From an uncultured Streptococcus sp. (lineage in GTDB: Bacteria > Bacillota > Bacilli > Lactobacillales > Streptococcaceae): 25,302 bases of DNA. Below the pieces are notes generated by a model. That model ran no database searches, was not told where the DNA came from, and saw only the letters and a list, made by a program, of their open reading frames with translations. This document shows, one piece after another, positions 15,954 through 23,719 of the stretch. The translations under genes and the position numbers were made by a program. The stretch spans positions 1 through 25,302 of the forward strand of contig CAKPZX010000025.1 of the NCBI GenBank assembly GCA_934215455.1, given 5' to 3'. The first letter of the stretch is position 1. Each line of letters begins with the position of its first letter.

Positions 15954-16134
15954 AGTTGAGAATAAATCATTGTTACTCGGAATCAGAGAAGTGGCGGGGG
16001 TGCGAGCCATGGAAGGGAAATGATTTTGCTACTCGGCTGAGACAATTGCATACAAAATGAAGAATGACAAGTTCATTGAATGAAGGTGGTACCGCGGTTT
16101 TTCGCCCTTCGTTTAGTGGCTTGTCTTTTGTTTG
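15954..16134 (+). promoter_or_regulatory. T-box leader responding to uncharged tRNA-Ala (specifier GCU)
   Basis: Stem I base pairs AGTTGAG (15954-15960) with CTCGGCT (16032-16038). The next helix pairs AAATCATT (15964-15971) with AATGATTT (16019-16026). The specifier loop between them holds GCT at 16028-16030 followed by A, an alanine codon. The distal stem TGGC/GCCA (15992-15995, 16006-16009) carries the GGTGCGA-like loop that meets the tRNA elbow. A stem III candidate is AATGA/TCATT at 16063-16077. The T-box sequence AAGGTGGTACCGCG lies at 16083-16096 and forms the antiterminator GAAGG-[TGGTACC]-GCG...CGC-CCTTC at 16082-16110. Family knowledge says uncharged tRNA pairs with specifier and bulge to allow read-through. 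Confidence 0.95.
16066..16134 (+). terminator. Long hairpin with T-rich tail at the end of the T-box leader
   Basis: Bases 16066-16086 can pair with 16106-16125 in a stem of about 20 pairs (several G-U, one bulged T) enclosing the T-box bulge, followed by TTTTGTTTG. It is the only terminator-like structure before the next gene. It would dissolve the stem III candidate but it includes, rather than competes with, the lower antiterminator helix GAAGG/CCTTC, so how the switch works is unclear. Confidence 0.45.
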
Positions 16135-16172
16135 TGAATCGTTATTTGAAGCTTTTCAAAGGAGATCAAAAG

Positions 16173-16658
16173 ATGAGAACCTACCAAGTGAAACAAAAAT
16201 TTCGATTGGGTGGCGAACGCTTCACTATCAAAGATGAGTTAGGAAATGTCGAATACCAGGTTGAGGGCTCCTTTCTTAAGGTTCCCAAGACCTTTACCAT
16301 CTATGATCAAAATGGAGAAAAAGTCAGCCATATCACCAAAAAAACAATCAGCCTACTTCCAAAATTTGTGGTTGAGTTGATGAATGGGGATCGCTTTTAT
16401 ATCCATAAAAAGCTGACGCTCTTCAGAGACAAATACGATATCGAAGATTTGGGGCTTCGGGTGCAGGGAAATATCTGGGACCTGGAATTTAAATTGTTTG
16501 ATGATCGGGATCAAATCGTCGCTGAGATTAGCAAGGAACTCTTTCATCTAACCTCTACCTACCAAGTATCGGTTTATGAGGATGAATACGCTGATTTAGT
16601 CATCTCATTGTGTGTCGCCATCGATTATGTCGAAATGTTAGAAGCAGGCGCAAATTAA
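16173..16658 (+). CDS. LURP-one-related (YxjI-like, Tubby-type fold) protein
   Basis: A 161-residue protein of the LURP-one-related family, whose members form a beta barrel like the Tubby C-terminal domain. Features that suggest this are the start MRTYQVKQKFRLGGERFTIK, repeated short beta-strand patterns such as FTIYDQNGEKVSHI and DQIVAEISKE, and a hydrophobic C-terminal helix at about 135-158. No catalytic motif is visible; the bacterial function is unknown, and lipid or membrane binding is only suggested by the fold. The ATG at 16173 is chosen because AAAGGAG lies nine bases upstream. An upstream extension of the frame to 16080 would run through the T-box antiterminator. It lies 24 bases before alaS and shares its T-box control. 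Confidence 0.82.
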   Translation: MRTYQVKQKFRLGGERFTIKDELGNVEYQVEGSFLKVPKTFTIYDQNGEKVSHITKKTISLLPKFVVELMNGDRFYIHKKLTLFRDKYDIEDLGLRVQGNIWDLEFKLFDDRDQIVAEISKELFHLTSTYQVSVYEDEYADLVISLCVAIDYVEMLEAGAN

Positions 16659-16682
16659 TCTTAAAAAAATTAGGAGAAAAAT

Positions 16683-19301
16683 ATGAAACAATTATCTAGT
16701 GCACAAGTCCGTCAAATGTGGCTTGATTTCTGGGCAAGCAAAGGCCACTCTGTTGAACCATCTGTTAGCTTGGTTCCTGTCAATGACCCAACGCTTTTGT
16801 GGATCAACTCAGGGGTTGCCACTCTTAAAAAATACTTTGATGGAACCATCAAACCTGAAAATCCACGGATTACTAATGCTCAAAAGGCTATTCGGACTAA
16901 TGATATCGAAAACGTAGGGAAGACGGCTCGTCACCATACTATGTTTGAAATGTTGGGGAACTTCTCAATCGGAGATTACTTCCGTGACGAAGCCATCACT
17001 TGGGCTTATGAGCTTTTGACAAGTCCTGAATGGTTTGACTTCCCAAAAGACAAACTTTATATGACTTATTATCCAGATGATAAAGATTCATACAACCGTT
17101 GGATCGCTGTTGGTGTAGATCCAAGTCACTTGATCCCAATCGAAGACAACTTCTGGGAAATCGGTGCGGGCCCTTCTGGACCAGATACAGAAATCTTCTT
17201 TGACCGTGGAGAAGCTTTTGACCCAGAAAATATCGGTCTTCGTCTTCTTGCAGAAGATATCGAAAACGACCGTTACATCGAAATCTGGAACATTGTCTTG
17301 TCACAATTTAACGCTGACCCAGCTGTTCCTCGTAGCGAATACAAGGAATTGCCACACAAGAACATTGATACGGGCGCTGGTTTAGAGCGTTTGGTAGCTG
17401 TCATTCAAGGGGCTAAGACCAACTTTGAAACAGACCTCTTCATGCCAATCATTCGTGAAGTGGAAAAGATGTCTGGTAAAACCTATGATCCAGATGGCGA
17501 TAACATGAGCTTCAAGGTGATTGCTGACCACATCCGTTCGCTTTCATTTGCGATTGGAGATGGGGCTCTTCCAGGTAATGAAGGACGCGGTTACGTTCTT
17601 CGTCGTCTCCTCCGTCGTGCTTCCATGCATGGTCAAAAATTGGGGATTGAAGGAACCTTCTTGTATAAATTGGTTCCAACCGTTGGGAAGATCATGGAAA
17701 GCTACTACCCAGAAGTACTTGAAAAACAAGAGTTTATCGAAAAAATCATCAAGAGCGAAGAAGAATCATTTGCTCGTACCTTGAACTCTGGTCAACACTT
17801 TGCCCAAACCATTGTTGAAGACTTGAAAGCCAAAGGTCAAACAGTGATTGCTGGTCAAGATGTCTTCAAACTTTATGATACATACGGATTCCCAGTAGAA
17901 TTGACAGAAGAAATCGCTGAAGAAGCTGGAATGACAGTCGATCGTGAAGGTTTTGAAGCAGCTATGAAGGAACAACAAGAACGGGCGCGTGCATCAGCTG
18001 TCAAAGGCGGATCTATGGGGATGCAAAATGAAACCCTTCAAAACATTACAGTTGAAAGTAGCTTCAACTACAATGCTAGCCAATTGCCTTCTAAGTTGGA
18101 AGCAATCGTAGCAGAAAATGCAGAAGTAGAAGCTGTATCTGAAGGGACTGCATCACTGATCTTTGCAGAAACTCCATTCTATGCTGAAATGGGTGGACAA
18201 GTTGCGGACCATGGTCAAATCTTGGATGCTGCAGGAAACGTCGTAGCGACTGTGACAGACGTTCAAAAAGCACCAAATGGACAACCACTTCATACTGTTG
18301 AAGTTCTTGCTCCTCTTGCCTTGAACCAAGAATACACTTTGGCGATCGATACCAATCGTCGTCATCGTGTCATGAAGAACCACACTGCAACTCACTTGCT
18401 CCATGCGGCTCTTCACAATATCCTTGGTAACCATGCAACCCAAGCAGGATCTCTTAACGAAGTAGAATTCCTTCGCTTTGACTTTACTCACTTCCAAGCG
18501 GTGACTCCAGAAGAATTGCGTGCTATTGAACAACAAGTCAATGAAAAGATTTGGGAAGCGATCACAGTCGAAACGATTGAAACAGATATCGATACTGCTA
18601 AAGAAATGGGAGCAATGGCCCTCTTTGGTGAGAAATACGGTAAAGAAGTCCGTGTTGTCACTATCGGTGATTACTCTGTTGAGCTCTGTGGTGGTACCCA
18701 CGTAGGCAACACTTCTGAAATTGGTCTCTTCAAGATTGTCAAAGAAGAAGGGATCGGATCAGGAACTCGTCGTATCTTGGCAGTAACTGGTAAGGAAGCC
18801 TTTGAAGCTTATCGTGAACAAGAAGATGCTCTGAAAGCAGTCGCAGCAACCTTGAAAGCACCTCAACTCAAGGAAGTCCCTCATAAGGTTGAAGGACTTC
18901 AAGAGCAACTCCGTCAATTGCAAAAAGAAAATGCAGAATTGAAGGAAAAAGCAGCAGCAGCGGCAGCAGGCGATGTCTTCAAGAATGTTCAAGAAGCAAA
19001 CGGCCACCGTTACATTGCCAGCCAAGTTTCTGTATCAGATGCAGGTGCCCTTCGTACCTTTGCCGATAACTGGAAACAAAAAGACTACTCTGATGTCCTT
19101 GTTCTTGTCGCAGCCATCGGTGACAAGGTCAATGTCCTTGTAGCCAGCAAGACAAAAGATGTGCATGCAGGTAATGTGATCAAAGAATTGGCTCCAATCG
19201 TCGATGGACGTGGTGGTGGTAAACCAGACATGGCCATGGCAGGAGGAAGTAACCAAGCGAAAATCCAAGAATTGTTGGATGCCGTATCAGGTAAATTGTA
19301 A
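16683..19301 (+). CDS. alaS: Alanyl-tRNA synthetase
   Basis: Charges tRNA-Ala with alanine and edits mischarged serine and glycine in the cytoplasm. The 872-residue protein has the full-length layout: class II catalytic core at about 1-240 ([20 protein letters not shown], then [15 protein letters not shown]), tRNA-binding region, editing domain at about 550-710 with zinc-site residues in HTATH (His567, His571) and CGGTH (Cys669, His673), a coiled-coil-like stretch with [15 protein letters not shown], and a C-terminal DHHA1 domain with [15 protein letters not shown]. The ATG at 16683 follows TAGGAG. It is the second gene after the alanine T-box, so its supply rises when uncharged tRNA-Ala accumulates. 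Confidence 0.98.
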   Translation: MKQLSSAQVRQMWLDFWASKGHSVEPSVSLVPVNDPTLLWINSGVATLKKYFDGTIKPENPRITNAQKAIRTNDIENVGKTARHHTMFEMLGNFSIGDYFRDEAITWAYELLTSPEWFDFPKDKLYMTYYPDDKDSYNRWIAVGVDPSHLIPIEDNFWEIGAGPSGPDTEIFFDRGEAFDPENIGLRLLAEDIENDRYIEIWNIVLSQFNADPAVPRSEYKELPHKNIDTGAGLERLVAVIQGAKTNFETDLFMPIIREVEKMSGKTYDPDGDNMSFKVIADHIRSLSFAIGDGALPGNEGRGYVLRRLLRRASMHGQKLGIEGTFLYKLVPTVGKIMESYYPEVLEKQEFIEKIIKSEEESFARTLNSGQHFAQTIVEDLKAKGQTVIAGQDVFKLYDTYGFPVELTEEIAEEAGMTVDREGFEAAMKEQQERARASAVKGGSMGMQNETLQNITVESSFNYNASQLPSKLEAIVAENAEVEAVSEGTASLIFAETPFYAEMGGQVADHGQILDAAGNVVATVTDVQKAPNGQPLHTVEVLAPLALNQEYTLAIDTNRRHRVMKNHTATHLLHAALHNILGNHATQAGSLNEVEFLRFDFTHFQAVTPEELRAIEQQVNEKIWEAITVETIETDIDTAKEMGAMALFGEKYGKEVRVVTIGDYSVELCGGTHVGNTSEIGLFKIVKEEGIGSGTRRILAVTGKEAFEAYREQEDALKAVAATLKAPQLKEVPHKVEGLQEQLRQLQKENAELKEKAAAAAAGDVFKNVQEANGHRYIASQVSVSDAGALRTFADNWKQKDYSDVLVLVAAIGDKVNVLVASKTKDVHAGNVIKELAPIVDGRGGGKPDMAMAGGSNQAKIQELLDAVSGKL

Positions 19302-19307
19302 TAATGG

Positions 19308-19338
19308 AGAGGTTGGATGTTTGTCCAACCTCTTTTTT
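19308..19338 (+). terminator. alaS intrinsic terminator
   Basis: AGAGGTTGGA pairs with TCCAACCTCT (10 bp) round a six-base loop, followed by five more T. It begins six bases after the alaS stop. Confidence 0.93.
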
Positions 19339-19375
19339 CAAAAAAAAGCAGATCCAATTAGAAAAAGATTGCAAC

Positions 19376-19405
19376 AAAAAAACCTTTCCGTCTGGAAAGG
19401 TTTTT
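19376..19405 (-). terminator. nrdF intrinsic terminator
   Basis: On the minus strand GGAAAGG and its complement form a perfect 12-bp stem (19378-19389 with 19394-19405), four-base loop, then a T tract. It starts five bases after the nrdF stop. Being symmetric, it may also back up the alaS terminator from the other side. Confidence 0.9.
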
Positions 19406-19409
19406 CTTC

Positions 19410-20369
19410 TTATAGTCCGTAATTGTAATCGTCATCCTGCATGGCTTCTACTTCACCGAGAAGGTAACCATTTCCGACTTGAGAGAAGAAGTCGTGGTTA
19501 GAGGTACCGGTTGAGATTCCGTTCATGACGATTGGGTTAACGTCATCTGCTGAGTCTGGGAAGAGTGGATCTTGTCCCAAGTTCATGAGGGCTTTGTTAG
19601 CGTTGTAACGAAGGAAGGTCTTGACTTCCTCAGTCCAGCCTACACCGTCATAGAGGCTCTCTGTGTAGCCTTCTTCATTCTCATAGAGAGTGTAGAGAAG
19701 ATCATACATCCACTCTTTGATTTTTTCTTGTTCGTCTTCTGGTAATTCGTTAAATCCAAGTTGGAACTTGTAGCCGATATAGGTTCCGTGAACTGATTCG
19801 TCCCGAATGATCAACTTGATGATTTCAGCTACGTTGGCCAATTTGTTGTTTCCGAGATAGTAGAGAGGTGTGAAGAAACCAGAGTAGAAGAGGAAGGTTT
19901 CAAGGAAAACGCTAGCGACTTTCTTTTCAAGGGGAGTCCCATTGAGGTAGATTTCGTTGATGATTTCTGCCTTCTTTTGAAGGAAAGGATTGGTGTTGGT
20001 CCATTCGAAAATCTCTTCGATTTCTGACTTGGTATTCAAAGTAGAAAAGATAGAAGAGTAAGACTTAGCATGGACAGATTCCATAAATTGGATGTTGTTA
20101 AAGACAGCTTCTTCGTGGGGAGTACGAATATCCGCACGAAGAGCTTGAACACCTGTTTCAGATTGCATGGTATCTAGAAGAGTTAATCCCCCAAAGACTT
20201 TACCAACTAGGTCTTTTTCTTTATTCGATAACTTTCTCCAGTCATCCAAGTCGTTTGACAAAGGGATACGTGTATCCAACCAGAATTGCTCTGTCAGTTT
20301 TTCCCAGGTCGATTTATCGATGACATCTTCGATAGCATTCCAGTTAATGGCTTTGTAGTATGTTTCCAT
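19410..20369 (-). CDS. nrdF: Ribonucleotide reductase class Ib, small (radical) subunit
   Basis: Carries the dimetal-tyrosyl radical cofactor that drives NrdE in making deoxynucleotides aerobically. The 319-residue protein (start METYYKAINW) has all expected ligands: Asp66, Glu97 and His100 in FMESVHAKSYS, radical Tyr104, Glu157, and Glu191 and His194 in RDESVHGTYIG. Starts at 20375 (ATG) or 20378 (GTG) are possible; 20369 is chosen because GAAAG then sits about eight bases upstream and the protein starts as I recall relatives do. It has its own promoter and terminator, apart from nrdE. No nrdI flavodoxin, which loads the manganese cofactor, is found in the window; it must be elsewhere. Confidence 0.96.
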   Translation of the reverse strand: METYYKAINWNAIEDVIDKSTWEKLTEQFWLDTRIPLSNDLDDWRKLSNKEKDLVGKVFGGLTLLDTMQSETGVQALRADIRTPHEEAVFNNIQFMESVHAKSYSSIFSTLNTKSEIEEIFEWTNTNPFLQKKAEIINEIYLNGTPLEKKVASVFLETFLFYSGFFTPLYYLGNNKLANVAEIIKLIIRDESVHGTYIGYKFQLGFNELPEDEQEKIKEWMYDLLYTLYENEEGYTESLYDGVGWTEEVKTFLRYNANKALMNLGQDPLFPDSADDVNPIVMNGISTGTSNHDFFSQVGNGYLLGEVEAMQDDDYNYGL

Positions 20370-20407
20370 TTGCATCACTTTCTTTTTCTATTCATTCAAT
20401 CGTTACT

Positions 20408-20416
20408 ATTCTACCA
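20408..20416 (-). promoter_or_regulatory. Extended -10 promoter for nrdF
   Basis: On the minus strand TGGTAGAAT (20416 to 20408) is an extended -10 element about 39 bases before the nrdF start. No good -35 is seen. It lies just after the nrdE terminator, so nrdF can be made independently of nrdE. Confidence 0.5.
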
Positions 20417-20436
20417 TAAATTGATAGAATACCGCA

Positions 20437-20460
20437 CAAAAAGTCGGCGAACCGACTTTT
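20437..20460 (-). terminator. nrdE intrinsic terminator with TTCG tetraloop
   Basis: On the minus strand AAAAGTCGG and CCGACTTTT form a perfect nine-pair stem closed by a TTCG tetraloop, then TTG. It lies 22 bases after the nrdE stop. The T tract is short and partly inside the stem, so read-through to nrdF is possible. Confidence 0.75.
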
Positions 20461-20482
20461 GATAGCTATCTAGGATAGCGGA

Positions 20483-22642
20483 TTAGATGACACAGCTTTC
20501 ACATTGGTTGGCGCCAACTTCTCCACCATCATCAGTAAAGGTACGAACGTAGTAGATAGACTTGATACCCTTGTTAAAGGCGTAGTTCCGAAGGATAGAC
20601 AAGTCACGAGTGGTTTGTTTGTTTTCAGTTTTCCATTCGTAAAGACCCTTTGGAATATCGCTGCGCATAAAGAGAGTCAGTGAAAGACCTTGGTCTACAT
20701 GCTCAGTAGCCGCAGCATAGACATCGATGACTTTTCGCATATCCATGTCGTAGGCAGAAGTGTAGTAAGGAATCGTTTCCGTTGACAATCCTGCTGCAGG
20801 GTAGTAGATCTTACCGATTTTTTTCTCTTGGCGTTCTTCAATCCGTTGTGTAATTGGGTGGATAGAAGCAGATACGTCATTGATGTAGCTGATAGATCCA
20901 TTTGGTGCGACAGCCAAGCGGTTTTGGTGGTAAAGGCCATCTGCTTGAACTTTAGCACGTAGTTCTGCCCAATCCTCTGCACTTGGGATAAAGATGTCTT
21001 TAAAGAGTTCTTTGACGCGATCAGATTTTGGTACAAATTCTCCAGTCGTGTACTTATCAAAGTAAGTACCGTTGGCATAATCAGATTTTTCAAAGTTGTG
21101 GAAGGTAACACCACGTTCACGCGCAATGTTGTTTGATTCTACGAGAGTCCAGTAGTTCATGAGCATGAAGTAGATGCTAGTGAACTCAACAGACTCAGGT
21201 GATCCGTATTCAATCAATTGTTGCGCAAGGTAGCTGTGAAGTCCCATTGCTCCAAGTCCGAACGAATGCGCCAGTTTGTTTCCGTGGTCAATAGTTGGAA
21301 CGGCCACAATATGAGAGCTATCTGTAACGAAGGTTAAAGCACGAACCATGGCACGAATTGAACGACCAAAATCAGGTGAAGTCATCATGTTGACCACGTT
21401 GGTTGAACCAAGGTTACATGAGACGTCTGTTCCCATTTGGACAAATTCTTGGGCATCGTTGATCAAGCTTGGTTCTTGAACCTGGAGGATCTCTGAACAC
21501 AAGTTACTCATGATGATTTTTCCATCAACAGGGTTTGCCCGGTTAGCAGTATCGATGTTGACTACATATGGATAGCCAGATTCTTGTTGCAATTTAGAAA
21601 TTTCAGTTTCCAAATCACGTGCCTTAATTTTTGTCTTGCGGATGTTTGGATTAGCGACCAACTCATCGTATTTTTCAGTGATGTCGATGTAGTTGAATGG
21701 CACTCCGTATTCACGTTCCACAGAGTATGGGCTGAAGAGGTACATTTCTTCATTCTTACGAGCCAATTCATAGAATTTGTCTGGCACGACGACCCCAAGT
21801 GAGAGAGTCTTCACCCGAACTTTTTCATCAGCATTTTCTTTCTTAGTTGAAAGGAAGGCGATGATGTCTGGGTGGAAGACGTTGAGGTAAACCACCCCAG
21901 CCCCTTGGCGTTGTCCCAATTGGTTAGAGTAAGAGAAGCTATCTTCGAAGAGTTTCATAACTGGAACCACTCCAGAAGCGGCTCCTTCATACCCTTTGAT
22001 TGGTGCTCCAGCTTCACGAAGGTTGCTGAGGGAAATCCCAACCCCACCACCGATACGTGAAAGTTGAAGGGCAGAGTTGATGGAACGTCCGATCGCATTC
22101 ATATCATCAGTTACTTGGATCAAGAAACATGAAACCAATTCTCCACGGCGGGCACGACCAGCATTTAAGAAAGAAGGAGTAGCTGGTTGGTAGCGTTGGT
22201 GGATGATTTCATTTGCGATGTCTCGTGCGATAGCTTCATTTCCATCTGCAAAATAGAGAGCATTGAAGAAGACACGGTCTTCCATGCTTTCAAGATAGTA
22301 CTCTCCATCATTTGTTTTCAGAGCATATTGGTTATAGAATTTATAGGCCGCCATGAAGGACTTGAATTGGAAGTTTTGGTCTTTGATAAATTGGGCCAAT
22401 TCCTCTAAAAATTCAGGACGGTATTTCTCGATAAAAGCTCTTTCAATGTAATTGTGCTCGAGAAGGTACTGAATCTTATCTGTAATCGAGTCAAAGGCCA
22501 TGGTATTTGGTGCAACATTTTCTTTAAAGAAAGCATCCAAAGCTTCTTTATCTTTATGAAGCATGATTTGGCCGTTTACTGGACGGTTGATTTCATTGTT
22601 AAGACGAAAATACGTCACATCTTCAAGAGATTTTAATCCCAT
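20483..22642 (-). CDS. nrdE: Ribonucleotide reductase class Ib, large (catalytic) subunit
   Basis: Reduces ribonucleoside diphosphates to deoxyribonucleotides using a cysteine thiyl radical generated by NrdF. The 719-residue length is typical of NrdE. Active-site residues visible by family pattern are Cys172 (GELVSCFL) and Cys409 (TDVSCNLG) as the redox pair, and Asn380, Cys382 and Glu384 in MSNLCSEI with Cys382 the thiyl site. The C-terminus NQCESCVI (Cys714, Cys717) is the swinging dithiol that NrdH re-reduces. The short N-terminus lacks an ATP-cone, as expected for class Ib. The start ATG at 22640-22642 follows AAAAGGA. It is downstream of nrdH, separated by two hairpins. Confidence 0.98.
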   Translation of the reverse strand: MGLKSLEDVTYFRLNNEINRPVNGQIMLHKDKEALDAFFKENVAPNTMAFDSITDKIQYLLEHNYIERAFIEKYRPEFLEELAQFIKDQNFQFKSFMAAYKFYNQYALKTNDGEYYLESMEDRVFFNALYFADGNEAIARDIANEIIHQRYQPATPSFLNAGRARRGELVSCFLIQVTDDMNAIGRSINSALQLSRIGGGVGISLSNLREAGAPIKGYEGAASGVVPVMKLFEDSFSYSNQLGQRQGAGVVYLNVFHPDIIAFLSTKKENADEKVRVKTLSLGVVVPDKFYELARKNEEMYLFSPYSVEREYGVPFNYIDITEKYDELVANPNIRKTKIKARDLETEISKLQQESGYPYVVNIDTANRANPVDGKIIMSNLCSEILQVQEPSLINDAQEFVQMGTDVSCNLGSTNVVNMMTSPDFGRSIRAMVRALTFVTDSSHIVAVPTIDHGNKLAHSFGLGAMGLHSYLAQQLIEYGSPESVEFTSIYFMLMNYWTLVESNNIARERGVTFHNFEKSDYANGTYFDKYTTGEFVPKSDRVKELFKDIFIPSAEDWAELRAKVQADGLYHQNRLAVAPNGSISYINDVSASIHPITQRIEERQEKKIGKIYYPAAGLSTETIPYYTSAYDMDMRKVIDVYAAATEHVDQGLSLTLFMRSDIPKGLYEWKTENKQTTRDLSILRNYAFNKGIKSIYYVRTFTDDGGEVGANQCESCVI

Positions 22643-22661
22643 AATAATCCTTTTCTAGTTC

Positions 22662-22688
22662 AAAAAAATGAAGAGGAGAAGTCCTCTC
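22662..22688 (-). terminator. Hairpin with T tract just before nrdE
   Basis: On the minus strand AGAGGA and TCCTCT (22672-22677 with 22682-22687) form a short stem with a four-base loop, followed after two bases by seven T at 22668-22662. It is short but placed like a terminator or attenuator in the nrdH-nrdE gap. Confidence 0.45.
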
Positions 22689-22697
22689 TTTACAAGT

Positions 22698-22730
22698 AAA
22701 AAGTCTAGTGTTAGGTTGCTAACGCTAGAC
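22698..22730 (-). terminator. Terminator-like hairpin after nrdH
   Basis: On the minus strand GTCTAGCGTTAG and CTAACACTAGAC form a 12-position stem with one C-A mismatch and a four-base loop, followed directly by five T. It lies 26 bases after the nrdH stop and has full terminator form, yet nrdE has no visible separate promoter. Partial read-through is the likely outcome. Confidence 0.75.
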
Positions 22731-22756
22731 CCTATTTAAGTAAAATACTGTGTTTA

Positions 22757-22975
22757 TTAAGAAAGTTTCTTCAACTTAGCTGGTTGAAAACCAGAAAATA
22801 CTTCATCCGGTGTTTGAATAACTGGAGCAGCATTGAAGCCAAGGTTCTTAACATGCTCTACAAATTCTGGCTGTTCATCTAAGTTAATTTCGCGGTATTC
22901 CACGTGATTGCTATCGAGGAATCGCTTGGTCATTTTGCATTGAACACAATTATTTTTTGAATAAATGGTTACCAT
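22757..22975 (-). CDS. nrdH: NrdH-redoxin
   Basis: Small glutaredoxin-like protein with thioredoxin-like activity that reduces the C-terminal dithiol of NrdE after each turnover. The 72 residues are the family length. The redox motif CVQC is at residues 10-13 in NNCVQCKMTKRF, and FSGFQPAKL near residues 60-68 is the typical C-terminal signature. The start ATG at 22973-22975 has purine-rich AGGAGAACGGAAAAG upstream. It is the first gene after a consensus promoter and two NrdR-like boxes, so it leads the nrd transcript. Confidence 0.97.
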   Translation of the reverse strand: MVTIYSKNNCVQCKMTKRFLDSNHVEYREINLDEQPEFVEHVKNLGFNAAPVIQTPDEVFSGFQPAKLKKLS

Positions 22976-23014
22976 TTCTTTTCCGTTCTCCTATCGAAAT
23001 ATAAATCTGTAAAC

Positions 23015-23043
23015 AGTATAAACAAAATCCAGCAACTTGTCAA
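23015..23043 (-). promoter_or_regulatory. Consensus promoter of nrdH
   Basis: On the minus strand TTGACA (23043 to 23038) and TATACT (23020 to 23015) are 17 bases apart. The -10 ends 39 bases before the nrdH start. It is the only strong promoter for nrdH and, through read-through, nrdE. Confidence 0.9.
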
Positions 23044-23050
23044 CAAAATA

Positions 23051-23107
23051 AAACTAAATATTGTGCAAAGAGATGAAATGGAGTTTTCAAAGCACAATAT
23101 GTTGTGG
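23051..23107 (-). promoter_or_regulatory. Two NrdR-like boxes upstream of the nrdH promoter
   Basis: GCACAATATGTTGTGG (23092-23107) matches 13 of 16 positions of the NrdR palindrome ACACAATATATTGTGT, and AAACTAAATATTGTGC (23051-23066) matches 12. Their centres are 41 bases apart, close to four helical turns, as expected for paired NrdR sites. NrdR represses ribonucleotide reductase genes when dATP is high. Both boxes lie upstream of the -35 rather than over the promoter, which is less usual for a repressor. Confidence 0.7.
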
Positions 23108-23451
23108 TAAGCGAAAAGTGTGAAAATCGAAGAAATGGGATAGGAATAGGCTTTAAAGCATCTTTAATTAGTTATAATTTTTTGGTGAATCAATATCCTG
23201 TGGTTCAGTTGCTTCTTTTTATTTGAAAGCGGAGGAAAATGTTACTTATAATATAGTAGAAAATTGAAAAGATATTTTCTATGATCTTCAGGTGCTTCTT
23301 AAAATGTATCTAAATTGGGATTTTTCGCAGTCTTTTTCTGTAAGTCAGTGATAAAAATCTTGAAAAAAATTTCAAAAGATGATATAATACCAAATTGTAA
23401 GGGTTATCAAAAGGTAACTCAAAAACTATTTTTAAAAAGGAGAGTCAAACT
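23108..23451 (+). other. Non-coding region before ptsH
   Basis: About 340 AT-rich bases hold no credible gene. A possible upstream promoter is TTGAAA (23223-23228) with TATAAT (23247-23252), 18-base spacer. A five-codon frame (ATG at 23239 to TAG at 23256) follows a GGAGG three bases before it, but it overlaps that promoter and is too short to call. The main ptsH promoter is at 23360-23388. The rest shows no repeats or strong hairpins. Confidence 0.6.
23360..23388 (+). promoter_or_regulatory. Main promoter of ptsHI, with inverted repeat over -35
   Basis: TTGAAA (23360-23365) and TATAAT (23383-23388) are 17 bases apart, with a TGA extension before the -10. A perfect inverted repeat, TTGAAA-AAAA-TTTCAA (23360-23375), covers the -35 and half the spacer. 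It lacks the central CG of a cre site. The leader to ptsH is about 57 bases. Confidence 0.9.
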
Positions 23452-23715
23452 ATGGCTTCTAAAGATTTCCACATCGTGGCAGAAACAGGTATCCACGCAC
23501 GTCCAGCAACTTTGTTGGTTCAAACTGCTAGCAAATTTGCTTCAGATATTACTCTTGAATACAAAGGTAAATCAGTTAACTTGAAATCAATCATGGGTGT
23601 TATGAGCCTTGGTGTTGGTCAAGGAGCAGACGTTGTAATCTCTGCAGAAGGTGCTGACGCTGATGATGCTATCGCAGCTATCTCAGAAACAATGACTAAA
23701 GAAGGATTGGCTTAA
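23452..23715 (+). CDS. ptsH: Phosphocarrier protein HPr
   Basis: Carries phosphate from enzyme I to the sugar-specific enzymes II of the phosphotransferase system, and when phosphorylated on serine acts as co-repressor of CcpA. The 87-residue protein is full length. The phosphate-accepting His15 is in GIHARPAT and the regulatory Ser46 (HPr kinase target) in LKSIMGVM. The start ATG at 23452 follows AAAGGAG. ptsI begins four bases after its stop. Codon use looks strongly biased to GGT, GCA and CTT-like codons, as in highly expressed genes. It ties to the candidate cre sites near nagB and arcD through CcpA. Confidence 0.99.
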   Translation: MASKDFHIVAETGIHARPATLLVQTASKFASDITLEYKGKSVNLKSIMGVMSLGVGQGADVVISAEGADADDAIAAISETMTKEGLA

Positions 23716-23719
23716 AAAT

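Noticed and set aside
16080..16172. Upstream extension of the LURP-one frame to an ATG at 16080
   Set aside because: It would run through the T-box antiterminator, has no ribosome site, and its residues do not fit the family; the ATG at 16173 has AAAGGAG.
18153..18701. Long antisense frame inside alaS (about 180 codons)
   Set aside because: It mirrors a strongly coding alaS segment (including HTATH); the antisense peptide shows no domain and no start signal.
23239..23256. Five-codon frame behind a GGAGG
   Set aside because: Too short to support as a gene, spacing to GGAGG is only three bases, and it overlaps a promoter-like element.
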